A DNA stretch of 64,000 bases from Yersinia massiliensis (GCF_003048255.1 NZ_CP028487.1:4464001-4528000), one strand, 5' to 3'; positions 36,259 through 44,401 are shown, numbered from the stretch's first letter. The notes: generated by a model not told the origin, from the sequence alone. A program made the numbers and translations.

Positions 36259-36963
36259 ATGGTACAAACTAGCACGTTAAAAATAGCAATAATAGAAGAT
36301 GAGCCTTTCAGCCGGCTGGCTCTAAAAGAGATTTTAACGAAGTTCCCTTATCACCATAAAGAACCGCAGCGCCAAGTTATTTACAGTGAATTATCGCTTG
36401 ACGTTGTAGGTTGTGCCAGCAATGCATCTGAGCTCCTCGAGTTACTCAAAAACAATGACGATATCGAAATGTTATTGTTAGATTATTCGCTCAATGCACT
36501 AGATGCTGAAGTTGACCAATCACTCTCTCAAGATGGCGCTGCACTTATCAAGCGCCTTCTGCAACTGCGCCCTGAATTAAAAATCATCGTGCATACAGCC
36601 CATAAAAGCTTGGCTGTAGCACGTATTGCTTGGCAAGCCGGCGCATGGGGATTTGTTCAGAAGAATAGTGATATTCAGGAACTCTTTTTTGCCATTTCAT
36701 ATATTTATCGTGGTAAAAAGTTCTTTCCCATTGAGTTGGCCGCCATGTCACAGCCAGCGGAACCTGAGAATCGCCACAGCTTAACCGAACGTGAAACCGA
36801 AGTGTTGAGAATGTTGCTCAATGGCGTGAATCAAAAAGAAATCAGCATCCTTTTGAATATTAGCTTCAAAACGGTGTCAAATACGAAAACACGAGCCTTT
36901 AAAAAGTTAGGCTTCACTTCAAATGCTGATTTCTTTAAATATGCCCATGAAATACTTCTATAA
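36259..36963 (+). CDS. ysrR: Response regulator YsrR
   Basis: The 234-residue protein has an N-terminal receiver domain (acidic pocket IEDEP, phospho-acceptor Asp75 in LLLDYS). A C-terminal LuxR/FixJ helix-turn-helix follows (about 168-225, LTERETEVLRMLLNGVNQKE). YsrR activates Ysa T3SS genes as the output of the YsrS-YsrT relay. GAGG precedes the ATG by six bases. The 3' end overlaps the start of ysrS, indicating coupled translation. Confidence 0.92.
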   Translation: MVQTSTLKIAIIEDEPFSRLALKEILTKFPYHHKEPQRQVIYSELSLDVVGCASNASELLELLKNNDDIEMLLLDYSLNALDAEVDQSLSQDGAALIKRLLQLRPELKIIVHTAHKSLAVARIAWQAGAWGFVQKNSDIQELFFAISYIYRGKKFFPIELAAMSQPAEPENRHSLTERETEVLRMLLNGVNQKEISILLNISFKTVSNTKTRAFKKLGFTSNADFFKYAHEILL

Positions 36964-39313
36964 AGTTTATCTTACGTTAATCCTATTGCTGCTGCCGGTT
37001 GCAAACAGCTATGCCATAAAGAATATCGTGTTTTCTCCAGAAGAGCAGCACTATATAAAGACGCATCCTGTTATTAAGTATGGCATTTCCCCGAGATTCT
37101 TTCCGATTGAAGATCTCAATAAAAATGGCGAGCACATTGGATTAACGCGTGATTTTATTGACTTAATTTCCGCGGCGACTGGCGTAAAGTTTCAGTTAGT
37201 CCCTAGTGACGGTGCAAATAGTACATTTCTAAACCTGCAAAACGGCGAGATCTCACTCATCACCAGTACTTCTGCCATGTTCGCCTATGACAGTGGTCTG
37301 GTCAGTAGCCATCCGATTTTCTCTACTTGGCCAGTGACAGTGACGCGCAAAACGTCGCGTAATATTACCACGCCAGAAGATCTCATGGAGGGGCGAGCAG
37401 AAGGGCGTATCGCCATAACAGACTATTCGTCTTTGGTTGAATGGTTTACAAATCGCTATCCCGGCGTCAATTACAAAGTGGCTACTGCGCCAGAGGAAAC
37501 TATCGGTGAAGTCGTACGTGGGCGTGCGGCTGCGGCAGTCGTCCTCTCACCGACTGCACTTTATTATATGAATGTCGTTTACCCGGGGCAGCTAAAGATG
37601 TCCTACCCCAACAACGCCAATATTTCGCTGGTGATGGCTGCTCGCCCAGATGATCAAATTCTGATCGACATTATCAACAAAGTCATCGCCTCAATTTCAC
37701 CGAAACAGCAAGCAGAACTCACATCGAAATGGATTATCGGTGAAACCATTTCGGTTCAAAACAATACTCGCTATGCCTACATTCTGGGCGCTATCTTAAT
37801 GTCTGTGCTGCTGTTCGTACTTTATCGTTACCAGCGGTTAAGAAAAGAACTCACGCTACTGGGTTCAAAAAATAACTTAGAACTGTCTGTACTTGCTCAC
37901 GAATTACGAACACCACTAATAGGGATTCTGACGGCCTGCGAAGGATTGGTACTCAAAACCGCGTCAACCAGCCAACGAGACCGACTGTCTAATATTATTC
38001 ACGTCACACAAGAGTTATTGAACAATCTCGATCTATCGCTAGATTACGCCAAAATCAATGCTGGCTCAGTAAAGCAGAAACCGCGACCACACATATTGGC
38101 GGAACTGTGTGATACCACAGCCAAACTCTTTGCCAGTTTTGCCGAAACTCAGGGTACGACACTTCAGGTCCGTTACTCATCGAAACAGTGTTTTTTACCA
38201 CATTTGATCGATGGCACGCTCATTTCCCAAGCCCTGAATAATATTGTCAATAATGCGATCAAGCACACGCGAGGTGGCATGGTGTTGGTTGAATGTGCGC
38301 TAGTGCAAATTGACAGTAAAAATATGTTCAGCATAGAAGTCACTGATACAGGTACAGGTATCCCACACAAGGTATTAGCTCGACTTTCAGAACCGTTTTA
38401 TCAAGGTAAGCAGCATCGCTCAGATAGTGACCCTCTGCTGCCCAAAGGGACTGGATTGGGATTATTTGTCGCGAAGAAGAATATCCATCTCGTGGGTGGG
38501 CATCTGGGTATTGTCAGTAAGCCTGGCATCGGTTCAAGAATAAGATTCGGCTTCCCCATGATCCCCGCTCATTATGAGATTGAAAATCCATTGCCTGAAG
38601 AGTTATACGTGATTCTGCCGGCAGACATAGCGCCATCATCATTAAGCGAAGTCACACAGATCCTTGAAGGCTGCGAACTTCCCTATTATCAACAATCTGA
38701 CCCAGTCCTCAGCTCGTTAAGTGGCCCAGCGGTTCATATGACGTTGGATTTCACGAAAAACCACTGGCTACTTTCGAATCGAATGGGGGCTTGTACGACT
38801 GTACCCTGCCCTGTTTATGCTTCTGCTCTCTATTTGGCTATCGCAAGCCTGTTTGCTGAAGAACAGCAACAGGAGAGCGATAACAACACGCCAGAAGAGT
38901 CCTTCCCCTCAGTTATGACTGAATCACGTCGGCTATTGGTCGTCGAAGATGAGCCTCTGCTTCTGGAAGTGCAATATGAACTGTTCAGCAGCTTAGGCTT
39001 TCAGGTTGATGCGGTACCTGATACCCAACAGGCATACCAAAGTTGGTTACAGCACCACCACACCATTATCGTGACCGATTGTCGGTTAGATGAAAGTGAT
39101 GGCTTCGAACTGGTACTTCACCTCAGAAAATTGATGCAAGATACCGCTGAACCCGTATTAATTATCGGGCAGTCAGCTTCATTGAAAGCTGAAGATGCGC
39201 AGCGCGCTCGCGAAGTCGGTATGGATTACTTACTGCAAAAACCTATCGCACGTGAGCAGTGGCAGCAATTGATACGAGATCATTTTACCTCAGAGGACAA
39301 GAGTGATGTCTGA
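36947..39313 (+). CDS. ysrS: Hybrid sensor histidine kinase YsrS
   Basis: With the ATG at 36947 the protein has 788 residues. In order: signal peptide; periplasmic solute-binding-type sensor (SBP_bac_3, about 30-265, with HPVIKYGISPRFFPIEDLNK); membrane helix (AYILGAILMSVLLFVLYRY). Then come a HisKA domain with His318 in LAHELRTPL, an HATPase domain with NNAIKH, DTGTGIP and GTGLGL, and a receiver with Asp711 in IVTDCRLDE. It lacks its own Hpt domain, which YsrT supplies. It overlaps ysrR and ysrT. Nearby ATGs at 36923 and 36941 are alternatives. The type resembles EvgS/BvgS sensors; the signal sensed is not evident. Confidence 0.92.
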   Translation: MKYFYKVYLTLILLLLPVANSYAIKNIVFSPEEQHYIKTHPVIKYGISPRFFPIEDLNKNGEHIGLTRDFIDLISAATGVKFQLVPSDGANSTFLNLQNGEISLITSTSAMFAYDSGLVSSHPIFSTWPVTVTRKTSRNITTPEDLMEGRAEGRIAITDYSSLVEWFTNRYPGVNYKVATAPEETIGEVVRGRAAAAVVLSPTALYYMNVVYPGQLKMSYPNNANISLVMAARPDDQILIDIINKVIASISPKQQAELTSKWIIGETISVQNNTRYAYILGAILMSVLLFVLYRYQRLRKELTLLGSKNNLELSVLAHELRTPLIGILTACEGLVLKTASTSQRDRLSNIIHVTQELLNNLDLSLDYAKINAGSVKQKPRPHILAELCDTTAKLFASFAETQGTTLQVRYSSKQCFLPHLIDGTLISQALNNIVNNAIKHTRGGMVLVECALVQIDSKNMFSIEVTDTGTGIPHKVLARLSEPFYQGKQHRSDSDPLLPKGTGLGLFVAKKNIHLVGGHLGIVSKPGIGSRIRFGFPMIPAHYEIENPLPEELYVILPADIAPSSLSEVTQILEGCELPYYQQSDPVLSSLSGPAVHMTLDFTKNHWLLSNRMGACTTVPCPVYASALYLAIASLFAEEQQQESDNNTPEESFPSVMTESRRLLVVEDEPLLLEVQYELFSSLGFQVDAVPDTQQAYQSWLQHHHTIIVTDCRLDESDGFELVLHLRKLMQDTAEPVLIIGQSASLKAEDAQRAREVGMDYLLQKPIAREQWQQLIRDHFTSEDKSDV

Positions 39314-39554
39314 CCCCACATTTAGCGCACGCTATCGCGCCAGTGTACGTGATTATCTTTGCCGTATTGAGGAGATTGCCAAAACGGGGGATCTAGCTGC
39401 AGTGCAAAAAATAGGTCATAAGATGCTGGGGTTATGCCAGCTTTTTGGCACACCTGAACAAGTTTACTTATGCGAACAACTTGAAAATGCGAGTGACCTC
39501 GTGACGTTGAAAGAAACAGTATCCCAATTTCATGCACAAATAGACCATGCTTAA
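39306..39554 (+). CDS. ysrT: Histidine phosphotransfer protein YsrT
   Basis: The 82-residue protein is an Hpt domain with phospho-accepting His38 in KIGHKMLGLCQLFG. It would shuttle phosphate from the YsrS receiver to YsrR, completing a split relay. The ATG at 39306 has GAGG upstream; the GTG one codon before is less likely. It overlaps the end of ysrS by eight bases. It is short for an Hpt protein, but the helix carrying His and its partner helices are present. Confidence 0.9.
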   Translation: MSDPTFSARYRASVRDYLCRIEEIAKTGDLAAVQKIGHKMLGLCQLFGTPEQVYLCEQLENASDLVTLKETVSQFHAQIDHA

Positions 39555-39589
39555 ACCGAAGGTAAAAGGTTAAATTACAGCGGCTTGTT

Positions 39590-39653
39590 CCTCGGAAAAT
39601 GATAGTGGCTAATCGAAGAATATATTAGCGTGACCTTTTGTTAATTTCCGAGG
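39590..39653 (+). promoter_or_regulatory. Nested hairpin able to mask the RhoGAP-gene ribosome binding site
   Basis: CCTCGGAAA (39590-39598) is a perfect complement of TTTCCGAGG (39645-39653). The right arm contains the GAGG ribosome binding site of the gene starting at 39662. Between them GCTAAT (39608-39613) pairs with ATTAGC (39624-39629). An RNA covering this region could fold into a two-tier structure that hides the ribosome binding site. It is not a simple terminator, as no T-run follows. Confidence 0.45.
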
Positions 39654-39661
39654 TCAATAGC

Positions 39662-40666
39662 ATGTGCGTAACTAGTATCAACCTTAATAGAACCGAGATT
39701 ATCAACACAGCAAGATCTCATACGAACAGTCAACCAACTGATGATTTATCGAACACTAATGGTGGATTTATAAGCAGGCTCAAAAGAATAATAAACATTA
39801 CTTCTGAGAGACCGACTGAAAATGAGAACACAGAAAACGCAGCGAATGTAAATAATACAAAGAAAGACTGCTCAAATTTCTTTTCTAAACTCTTATCGAA
39901 ACTCATTATTACAATCGGCCACTCTGCTAAAAAACAAAACAATGCAATGTCTAATCTAGAGAGATCCATTGATTACTTTAACAGCAGCGAGTCTTTTCTG
40001 ACGCAAGAAGGGATATTCCGAAAAGCTGGTCTTTTAAAAGATGAGAAAGAACTCACTCAGGCCTTAAGTATTAGTGATGACAATAAAATGATGAATGCAA
40101 TAGAAAATATTAACAGGCCTCATGCTTTATGCTCAGTAATCAAAAAAAATCTCCGGATGGCATTAAGCCTTACCGATAAAATCACCCTTAACAAACTAGC
40201 TGAAGAATTTAACAAAAATAAAAGTGATATAAAGACGCTTCCCATAATAAGTGAACTTCCAGTACCAATACAAAAAATATTACCGTTGTTATCCAACGTG
40301 GTTGCTCAACAGAATTCTAACAAGATGACCGCATCAAACTTAGCATTCGCCATCGCGCCAAACATAATGCCAGAACTAGTAGGTTCAAAAAATAGCAATA
40401 TAGAATTGATTTCGAAAAAAATGGGCAAACAAAATGTTTTCATGGAAGCTATAATGACCAAATACATGGCGGAAAATACTGACATTATCAATAAAATAAG
40501 CCCAGATAAGTCATCCGCTACCGAAAAAACAAACCAGAATAACAAGTCCACTACAAATGAAAATCACTTAGATAAACCTATACCTATTGAAAATAACTGG
40601 TCTCTGTTAAAAGACATCGATAAGGAACTGTCAAATAATGATAGCAACCACAAGAGTCTAATTTAA
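39662..40666 (+). CDS. Protein with eukaryotic-type RhoGAP domain, probable T3SS effector
   Basis: The ATG at 39662 after GAGG gives 334 residues. Residues 97-270 show a complete eukaryotic RhoGAP pattern. The arginine finger is Arg120 in EGIFRKAG, the Lys-Arg pair is Lys161/Arg165 in VIKKNLR, and Asn226 is in NKMTASNLAFAIAPN. These correspond to Arg85, Lys122, Arg126 and Asn194 of human p50RhoGAP, with similar spacing. The domain would speed GTP hydrolysis by Rho, Rac or Cdc42 in a host cell. Residues 1-95 are Ser/Thr/Asn-rich then basic, as in T3SS signals, and the C-terminus is Asn/Lys-rich. There is no signal peptide. YopE, ExoS and SptP use an unrelated fold. The gene is AT-rich and follows ysrT. 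Secretion by Ysa is inferred. Confidence 0.8.
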   Translation: MCVTSINLNRTEIINTARSHTNSQPTDDLSNTNGGFISRLKRIINITSERPTENENTENAANVNNTKKDCSNFFSKLLSKLIITIGHSAKKQNNAMSNLERSIDYFNSSESFLTQEGIFRKAGLLKDEKELTQALSISDDNKMMNAIENINRPHALCSVIKKNLRMALSLTDKITLNKLAEEFNKNKSDIKTLPIISELPVPIQKILPLLSNVVAQQNSNKMTASNLAFAIAPNIMPELVGSKNSNIELISKKMGKQNVFMEAIMTKYMAENTDIINKISPDKSSATEKTNQNNKSTTNENHLDKPIPIENNWSLLKDIDKELSNNDSNHKSLI

Positions 40667-40807
40667 TGACAAAACGCCAAAAAGCTAACCGTTTCAATAC
40701 AAATTCAGTTCATTAACTATGCCCTACAATGAAGAATCAAGCAGGTACAATCACTATGTGGACAATAGCTGAATAACAGGCTGCGGATTATTCAATAGTA
40801 GAAAAAT

Positions 40808-40854
40808 AAAAGAGTAGCATCTGTTAACTTAAAGATGATAGATGCACTCTTTTT
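40808..40854. terminator. Bidirectional intrinsic terminator between the RhoGAP and proline-repeat genes
   Basis: AAAAGAGT-A-GCATCT (40808-40822) pairs with AGATGC-ACTCTTTT (40840-40853) with a single bulged A. An A-run on one side and a T-run on the other give a terminator in both directions between two convergent genes. Confidence 0.8.
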
Positions 40855-40903
40855 AAAATCGCCACATGATGCTTGGTACATTCATCAGAAACCATTTTCA
40901 ACT

Positions 40904-41989
40904 TTACGCCGTTGGCATCGGCGGAGGTAACGGGATGCCTTTGGCATCAAGTTTGAGAGACGCCTTAAACTCCTGAATTTTTGATACATTTCCCGCCTCT
41001 AACGCCAAAGCCTTTTCGTCGCTAAGTGCTTTGGCCACTTTGGCATCCATTATTCTTTCTGCTTCAAGTCGTTTTGGGCTATCAAGTGAATATTGCTCTC
41101 TCTCTTTAGCTATTTCAGTTCTAAATTTATTACCGTCATCGTTGTGCTTATTTTCAGTCAACAGTTTCGCTGGACCTTTTTCTGCCAACTTTAACGTTAA
41201 TTCTTGGATAACGCTGTTCATTTTGACTTCTAACTTGGCATTCAAACCTACATGCTTCGGTTTGGTATTCATCTGCTTCCCTGCGAGATTAGCCGTTCCC
41301 TGATGATGCACACTCTGTTCTTTAGGCATCGGAGGTGGTAACGGAATACCTTTCGCATCAAGTTTGAGGGTCGTATTAACTTGGCCCAATTCCATTTTAG
41401 ATTCTTGCTCTGCCGCTAACGCCAACTTTGCTTCGGCCTCTTTTGCTTTGGCAATTCTGATATCATTTGTAATTTCTTTGGCAATCCGGGTTGGCTCTTC
41501 AGACTTATACTTTGCCTTCGCCGCATCTATTTCTTTTTGAAACTTATTGGGTTCGCTGCTTTTTTTATTTTCAACCACTCCTCTGGTATTGTTTCGCGCT
41601 TCCAACTTAATTTTTAATTCATTGATAAGATCTGCATTTGCCTCCAATGGCTTGGTATTCCTACTTATCGTATTTGGTTTGATATGCGTGATTATGCTAG
41701 CCAGAGGTATTTTCGTTTCACCAGAAATGTCCTGCTGTACTGGATTTATGTAAACATTCTGCGGGAGCATCAAGAGTGAGGGATGTTTTTCCAGCCGTTG
41801 TTCATTAAGTGTATGACGAGCTATTTTTGCCGTGATAGCCGATAGAGGTACACGTTTAACTTTCTGAACATGCTTTATAAAACGCCCAACGCTCTTATTG
41901 TTGTTTTCTGGTGATTTCTGATTAATGCTAGCGTTGTCAACACGATTAATTGACGTTGTATTCTTATTACGATAACTATTTATTTCCAT
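40904..41989 (-). CDS. Proline-motif tandem-repeat protein, candidate actin-directed effector
   Basis: The 361-residue protein has no signal peptide or membrane helix. It contains two repeats of about 105 residues (119-222 and 255-359). Each starts with an amphipathic helix (LINELKIKLEARN; VIQELTLKLAEKG), continues through a charged Lys/Glu/Ala helix, and ends in the identical LKLDAKGIPLPPPMP. GIPLPPPMP resembles formin FH1 segments (GIPPPPPLP), and KGIPLPP fits the class I SH3 ligand pattern. An earlier pair of related peptides is VPLSAITAKIARHT (47-60) and IPLASIITHIKPNT (94-107). The Asn-rich N-terminus suits a T3SS signal. It converges on the RhoGAP gene and is AT-rich. I recognise no named family; the actin link is inference. 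Confidence 0.7.
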   Translation of the reverse strand: MEINSYRNKNTTSINRVDNASINQKSPENNNKSVGRFIKHVQKVKRVPLSAITAKIARHTLNEQRLEKHPSLLMLPQNVYINPVQQDISGETKIPLASIITHIKPNTISRNTKPLEANADLINELKIKLEARNNTRGVVENKKSSEPNKFQKEIDAAKAKYKSEEPTRIAKEITNDIRIAKAKEAEAKLALAAEQESKMELGQVNTTLKLDAKGIPLPPPMPKEQSVHHQGTANLAGKQMNTKPKHVGLNAKLEVKMNSVIQELTLKLAEKGPAKLLTENKHNDDGNKFRTEIAKEREQYSLDSPKRLEAERIMDAKVAKALSDEKALALEAGNVSKIQEFKASLKLDAKGIPLPPPMPTA

Positions 41990-42451
41990 TACGTGCTATT
42001 CCTATAATATTTTATCGAAATAAAGTAGCAAAGCATCGCTATCGACTCTTTCAAAAACCGCATAACCATGCGTACAAAGAAATAACTCATACTCCTTCAA
42101 CATAAAATAATCAGACGTACGGTTTAGGAACACTCCCACAACGATTGGAGAGTACACCTAATTTTATGTGAGGTTTGGTGTCGCTATACTGTAGTTCAAC
42201 TGCAAACAGGAAGAAAACGAAACGAGCAAATATTAAATGCATCAACATCAATATTGTTCATTTCTCACTATCACATGGAATCAGTACAGTTGATATTGAT
42301 TGAGTAAGAGAAGCTTATACCTTCAACTATCAGTCAAGCACTGCACCATCTATTTACGCCTCATTGCCGCTTACATAGGGCAATTTTTTTCGGACCAAAC
42401 GGATATGAATACTGTACTCGTTTTGTACCACTTATTAGTGTGAACATAAAA
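41990..42451. other. Intergenic region between proline-repeat gene and b561-type cytochrome gene
   Basis: This AT-rich stretch of about 460 bases lies between divergent genes and must hold both promoters. I see no RNA gene, convincing small frame or strong repeat in it. Its composition is like the two effector-candidate genes to its left. Confidence 0.5.
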
Positions 42452-42961
42452 ATGAAAAATAAATACTCTTGGCAACAGATCGTATTACATTGGGTTTCTG
42501 CAGCGGTTATTATTTGGGCAACAGTGACGGGGTTTTATGTTGCACTCTTTGATGTCACCCCGACACTGAAAACACTGATAGGATTTATTAATGTATCGCT
42601 AACAACAGTGTTTATCCCTGTGTTTATCATCAGATTGTATTTCTACTTCACGGCAGAAAAGGCAACCGAGGTGAATTCTACTCGTTCCACAAAAATTATT
42701 GCGCATGTCGTGCATTTTATTATTTATTTGAATATTGCCATTGTATTGATCACTGGAGTACTGATGATGGAAAGAGACATTAATGTTTTTGATCTCTTTA
42801 GCATTCCGCAACCAATTCATAACTTGGCGGTGACCTCAATCTTCAATACAACTCATATCATTTCCTGCACCACCTTAGCGGCATTAGTATTATTACATAT
42901 CGCAGCAGTGGTCAAACATGAACTTAGCGGAAAAAGAGTGCTTAGGAGGATGTCACTTTAG
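42452..42961 (+). CDS. Cytochrome b561-type diheme membrane protein
   Basis: The ATG at 42452 gives 169 residues; a GTG four codons earlier is possible. Four membrane helices are visible with His residues at b561 positions: LHWVSAA in helix 1, HVVHFII in helix 2, and HNLAV, THIISC and LLHIAAVVKHEL in helices 3-4. Such proteins carry electrons in the inner membrane, often from quinol or superoxide. It is an orphan between the T3SS and T2SS blocks, without a partner gene for a soluble substrate. A function in secretion is not implied. It is followed by a gap of 270 bases. Confidence 0.8.
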   Translation: MKNKYSWQQIVLHWVSAAVIIWATVTGFYVALFDVTPTLKTLIGFINVSLTTVFIPVFIIRLYFYFTAEKATEVNSTRSTKIIAHVVHFIIYLNIAIVLITGVLMMERDINVFDLFSIPQPIHNLAVTSIFNTTHIISCTTLAALVLLHIAAVVKHELSGKRVLRRMSL

Positions 42962-43235
42962 ATAAGATATTGGTCTGAAAGTCATTGCCTGAAGGAACTC
43001 GCTTTTTGACTTAAGCAATAGCAGTTTATCTAATAAAATAACTGATCTTTTCTCAAGTATTCTCAGATAAGTTAAGTGGTATGAATTCATTTCTTGATGG
43101 CTCAGTATCATTGATTGATATATGAATTTGGCACACTAAGCAATAGTATGATTAGTTCCTTTGTAGTGTTAAAAATACTATGCCTTAATAGAGAAACCAA
43201 AAATGAATTTAATACATAATTTTAGGACTTAAAAG

Positions 43236-43718
43236 ATGCTATTGAGAGAGGAGTGCATCCAGCTACTTGGCGATGAGAAGCTCACATATAAAAATATATT
43301 TACGCTTCAATGTTCAATCAACAAGCTAACTGTTCACTCTAGCCAACAAACTATTTCCTTAAGTGAAGGGCAAAAAAGACTTCTTGTCGCCTTACTCAAA
43401 GGGATTAATTGCAAGCGTAAAATCATTAATTTGGTTTGGTATGAGAATCATCAACGAATAAGTGACAATAATTATCATCAGTTGATTTTCCAGCTACGTT
43501 CGCTGTTAAAACGCCATAATTTTCCTGGGGATTTGATTGTCACTATTCCTCATTATGGGATTAAGTTAAGCGACTCATTGATGGATATTAGCTACCTGCA
43601 ATCAGGCATCAACAAGAAACAGCAGGAGGAAAACTCTGATGACGCGGCGCCTAAGCGCAATATAAATTCAGCATTAACCCGAATATATAATATTGGGCGA
43701 TCTTTATTTACGTCTTAA
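43236..43718 (+). CDS. ToxR-like winged-helix regulator upstream of the T2SS genes
   Basis: The 160-residue protein has a winged-helix DNA-binding domain (about 30-112, with LSEGQKRLLVALLKGINCKR and VTIPHYGIKL). It has no membrane segment. Its place directly before the yts1-type T2SS operon matches what I recall for PypC, an activator in the Y. enterocolitica hreP regulatory network, but the name is not certain. It resembles the membrane-anchored regulator at 35327 in domain type. It probably acts on the adjoining gsp genes, 15 bases downstream, among others. Confidence 0.7.
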   Translation: MLLREECIQLLGDEKLTYKNIFTLQCSINKLTVHSSQQTISLSEGQKRLLVALLKGINCKRKIINLVWYENHQRISDNNYHQLIFQLRSLLKRHNFPGDLIVTIPHYGIKLSDSLMDISYLQSGINKKQQEENSDDAAPKRNINSALTRIYNIGRSLFTS

Positions 43719-43732
43719 CCACTGGTCTAATT

Positions 43733-44266
43733 TTGATTAAAAGAAATTTTTTATCCTCAATGGGCTGGATAGCATTCTCCAGGATGGGAGCAATCAAAAT
43801 GATTGCTGCTCTCGCGCTTGTCATTTTAATTCTGACACGCATTGAGCATCATATTGTTCCATTATGGCCGTCGGGCCTCCCCTTGGTTGTAGAAAAAACA
43901 CCCACCAAACATCATAAAAATAATGTTGAAAAACATAATATTATGGAAATTGGTGGACTAGGGCTATTTCCAACAGAAGCGGCGGATACCGTTAAGGATA
44001 TTTATCGTGTGGGCTATTTATCGCTAGAAGACCCTTTGGTTCTTCAGGCTCCACTTAGTCATCTCCCCCTTAATTTAGTCGGGGTACTGAGCAGTAGCGT
44101 GCACGAAAATAGTCTGGCCATTATTGAACAAAACAAGCGTCAACGTTCATATATCCAAGGCGATGAATTAACAGAGCATAATGCAGTGATAGTGAAAATA
44201 TTTCCCGACCGTATCATCCTGAATCAGCAAGGATATTATAAATCACTGTTATTGAACGAACATTAA
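43733..44266 (+). CDS. gspC: T2SS inner-membrane protein GspC, short form
   Basis: GspC links the inner-membrane platform to the secretin. One membrane helix (MIAALALVILILTRIEHHIV) is followed by a homology region (about residues 100-170, LNLVGVLSSSVHENSLAIIE and later GDELTEHNAVIVKIFPDRII) that contacts GspD. The protein ends there at 177 residues, so the C-terminal PDZ or coiled-coil domain of most GspC proteins (about 270 residues) is missing. The start is uncertain: TTG at 43733, or ATG at 43760, 43784 or 43799. The last has GGGAG upstream. Confidence 0.85.
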   Translation: MIKRNFLSSMGWIAFSRMGAIKMIAALALVILILTRIEHHIVPLWPSGLPLVVEKTPTKHHKNNVEKHNIMEIGGLGLFPTEAADTVKDIYRVGYLSLEDPLVLQAPLSHLPLNLVGVLSSSVHENSLAIIEQNKRQRSYIQGDELTEHNAVIVKIFPDRIILNQQGYYKSLLLNEH

Positions 44267-44401
44267 TCGGACGTAAAACTGAGTCCATAAAGGCTGCTTA
44301 ATTTGTTAAGTCGATGTCGAACAATACCTGTTCACACGGGCGGCAATATTATTTCTGTTGGGACTGATAATGGTACCCACATATAGATTAAAGATGAAAA
44401 A

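Noticed and set aside
39590..39653. Intrinsic terminator after ysrT
   Set aside because: The arms are 46 bases apart and no T-run follows, so a leader structure is more likely.
39662..40666. YopE/ExoS-type bacterial GAP
   Set aside because: The arginine finger context EGIFRKAG and NKMTASNLA match eukaryotic RhoGAPs, not the GxLR-type motif of the YopE family.
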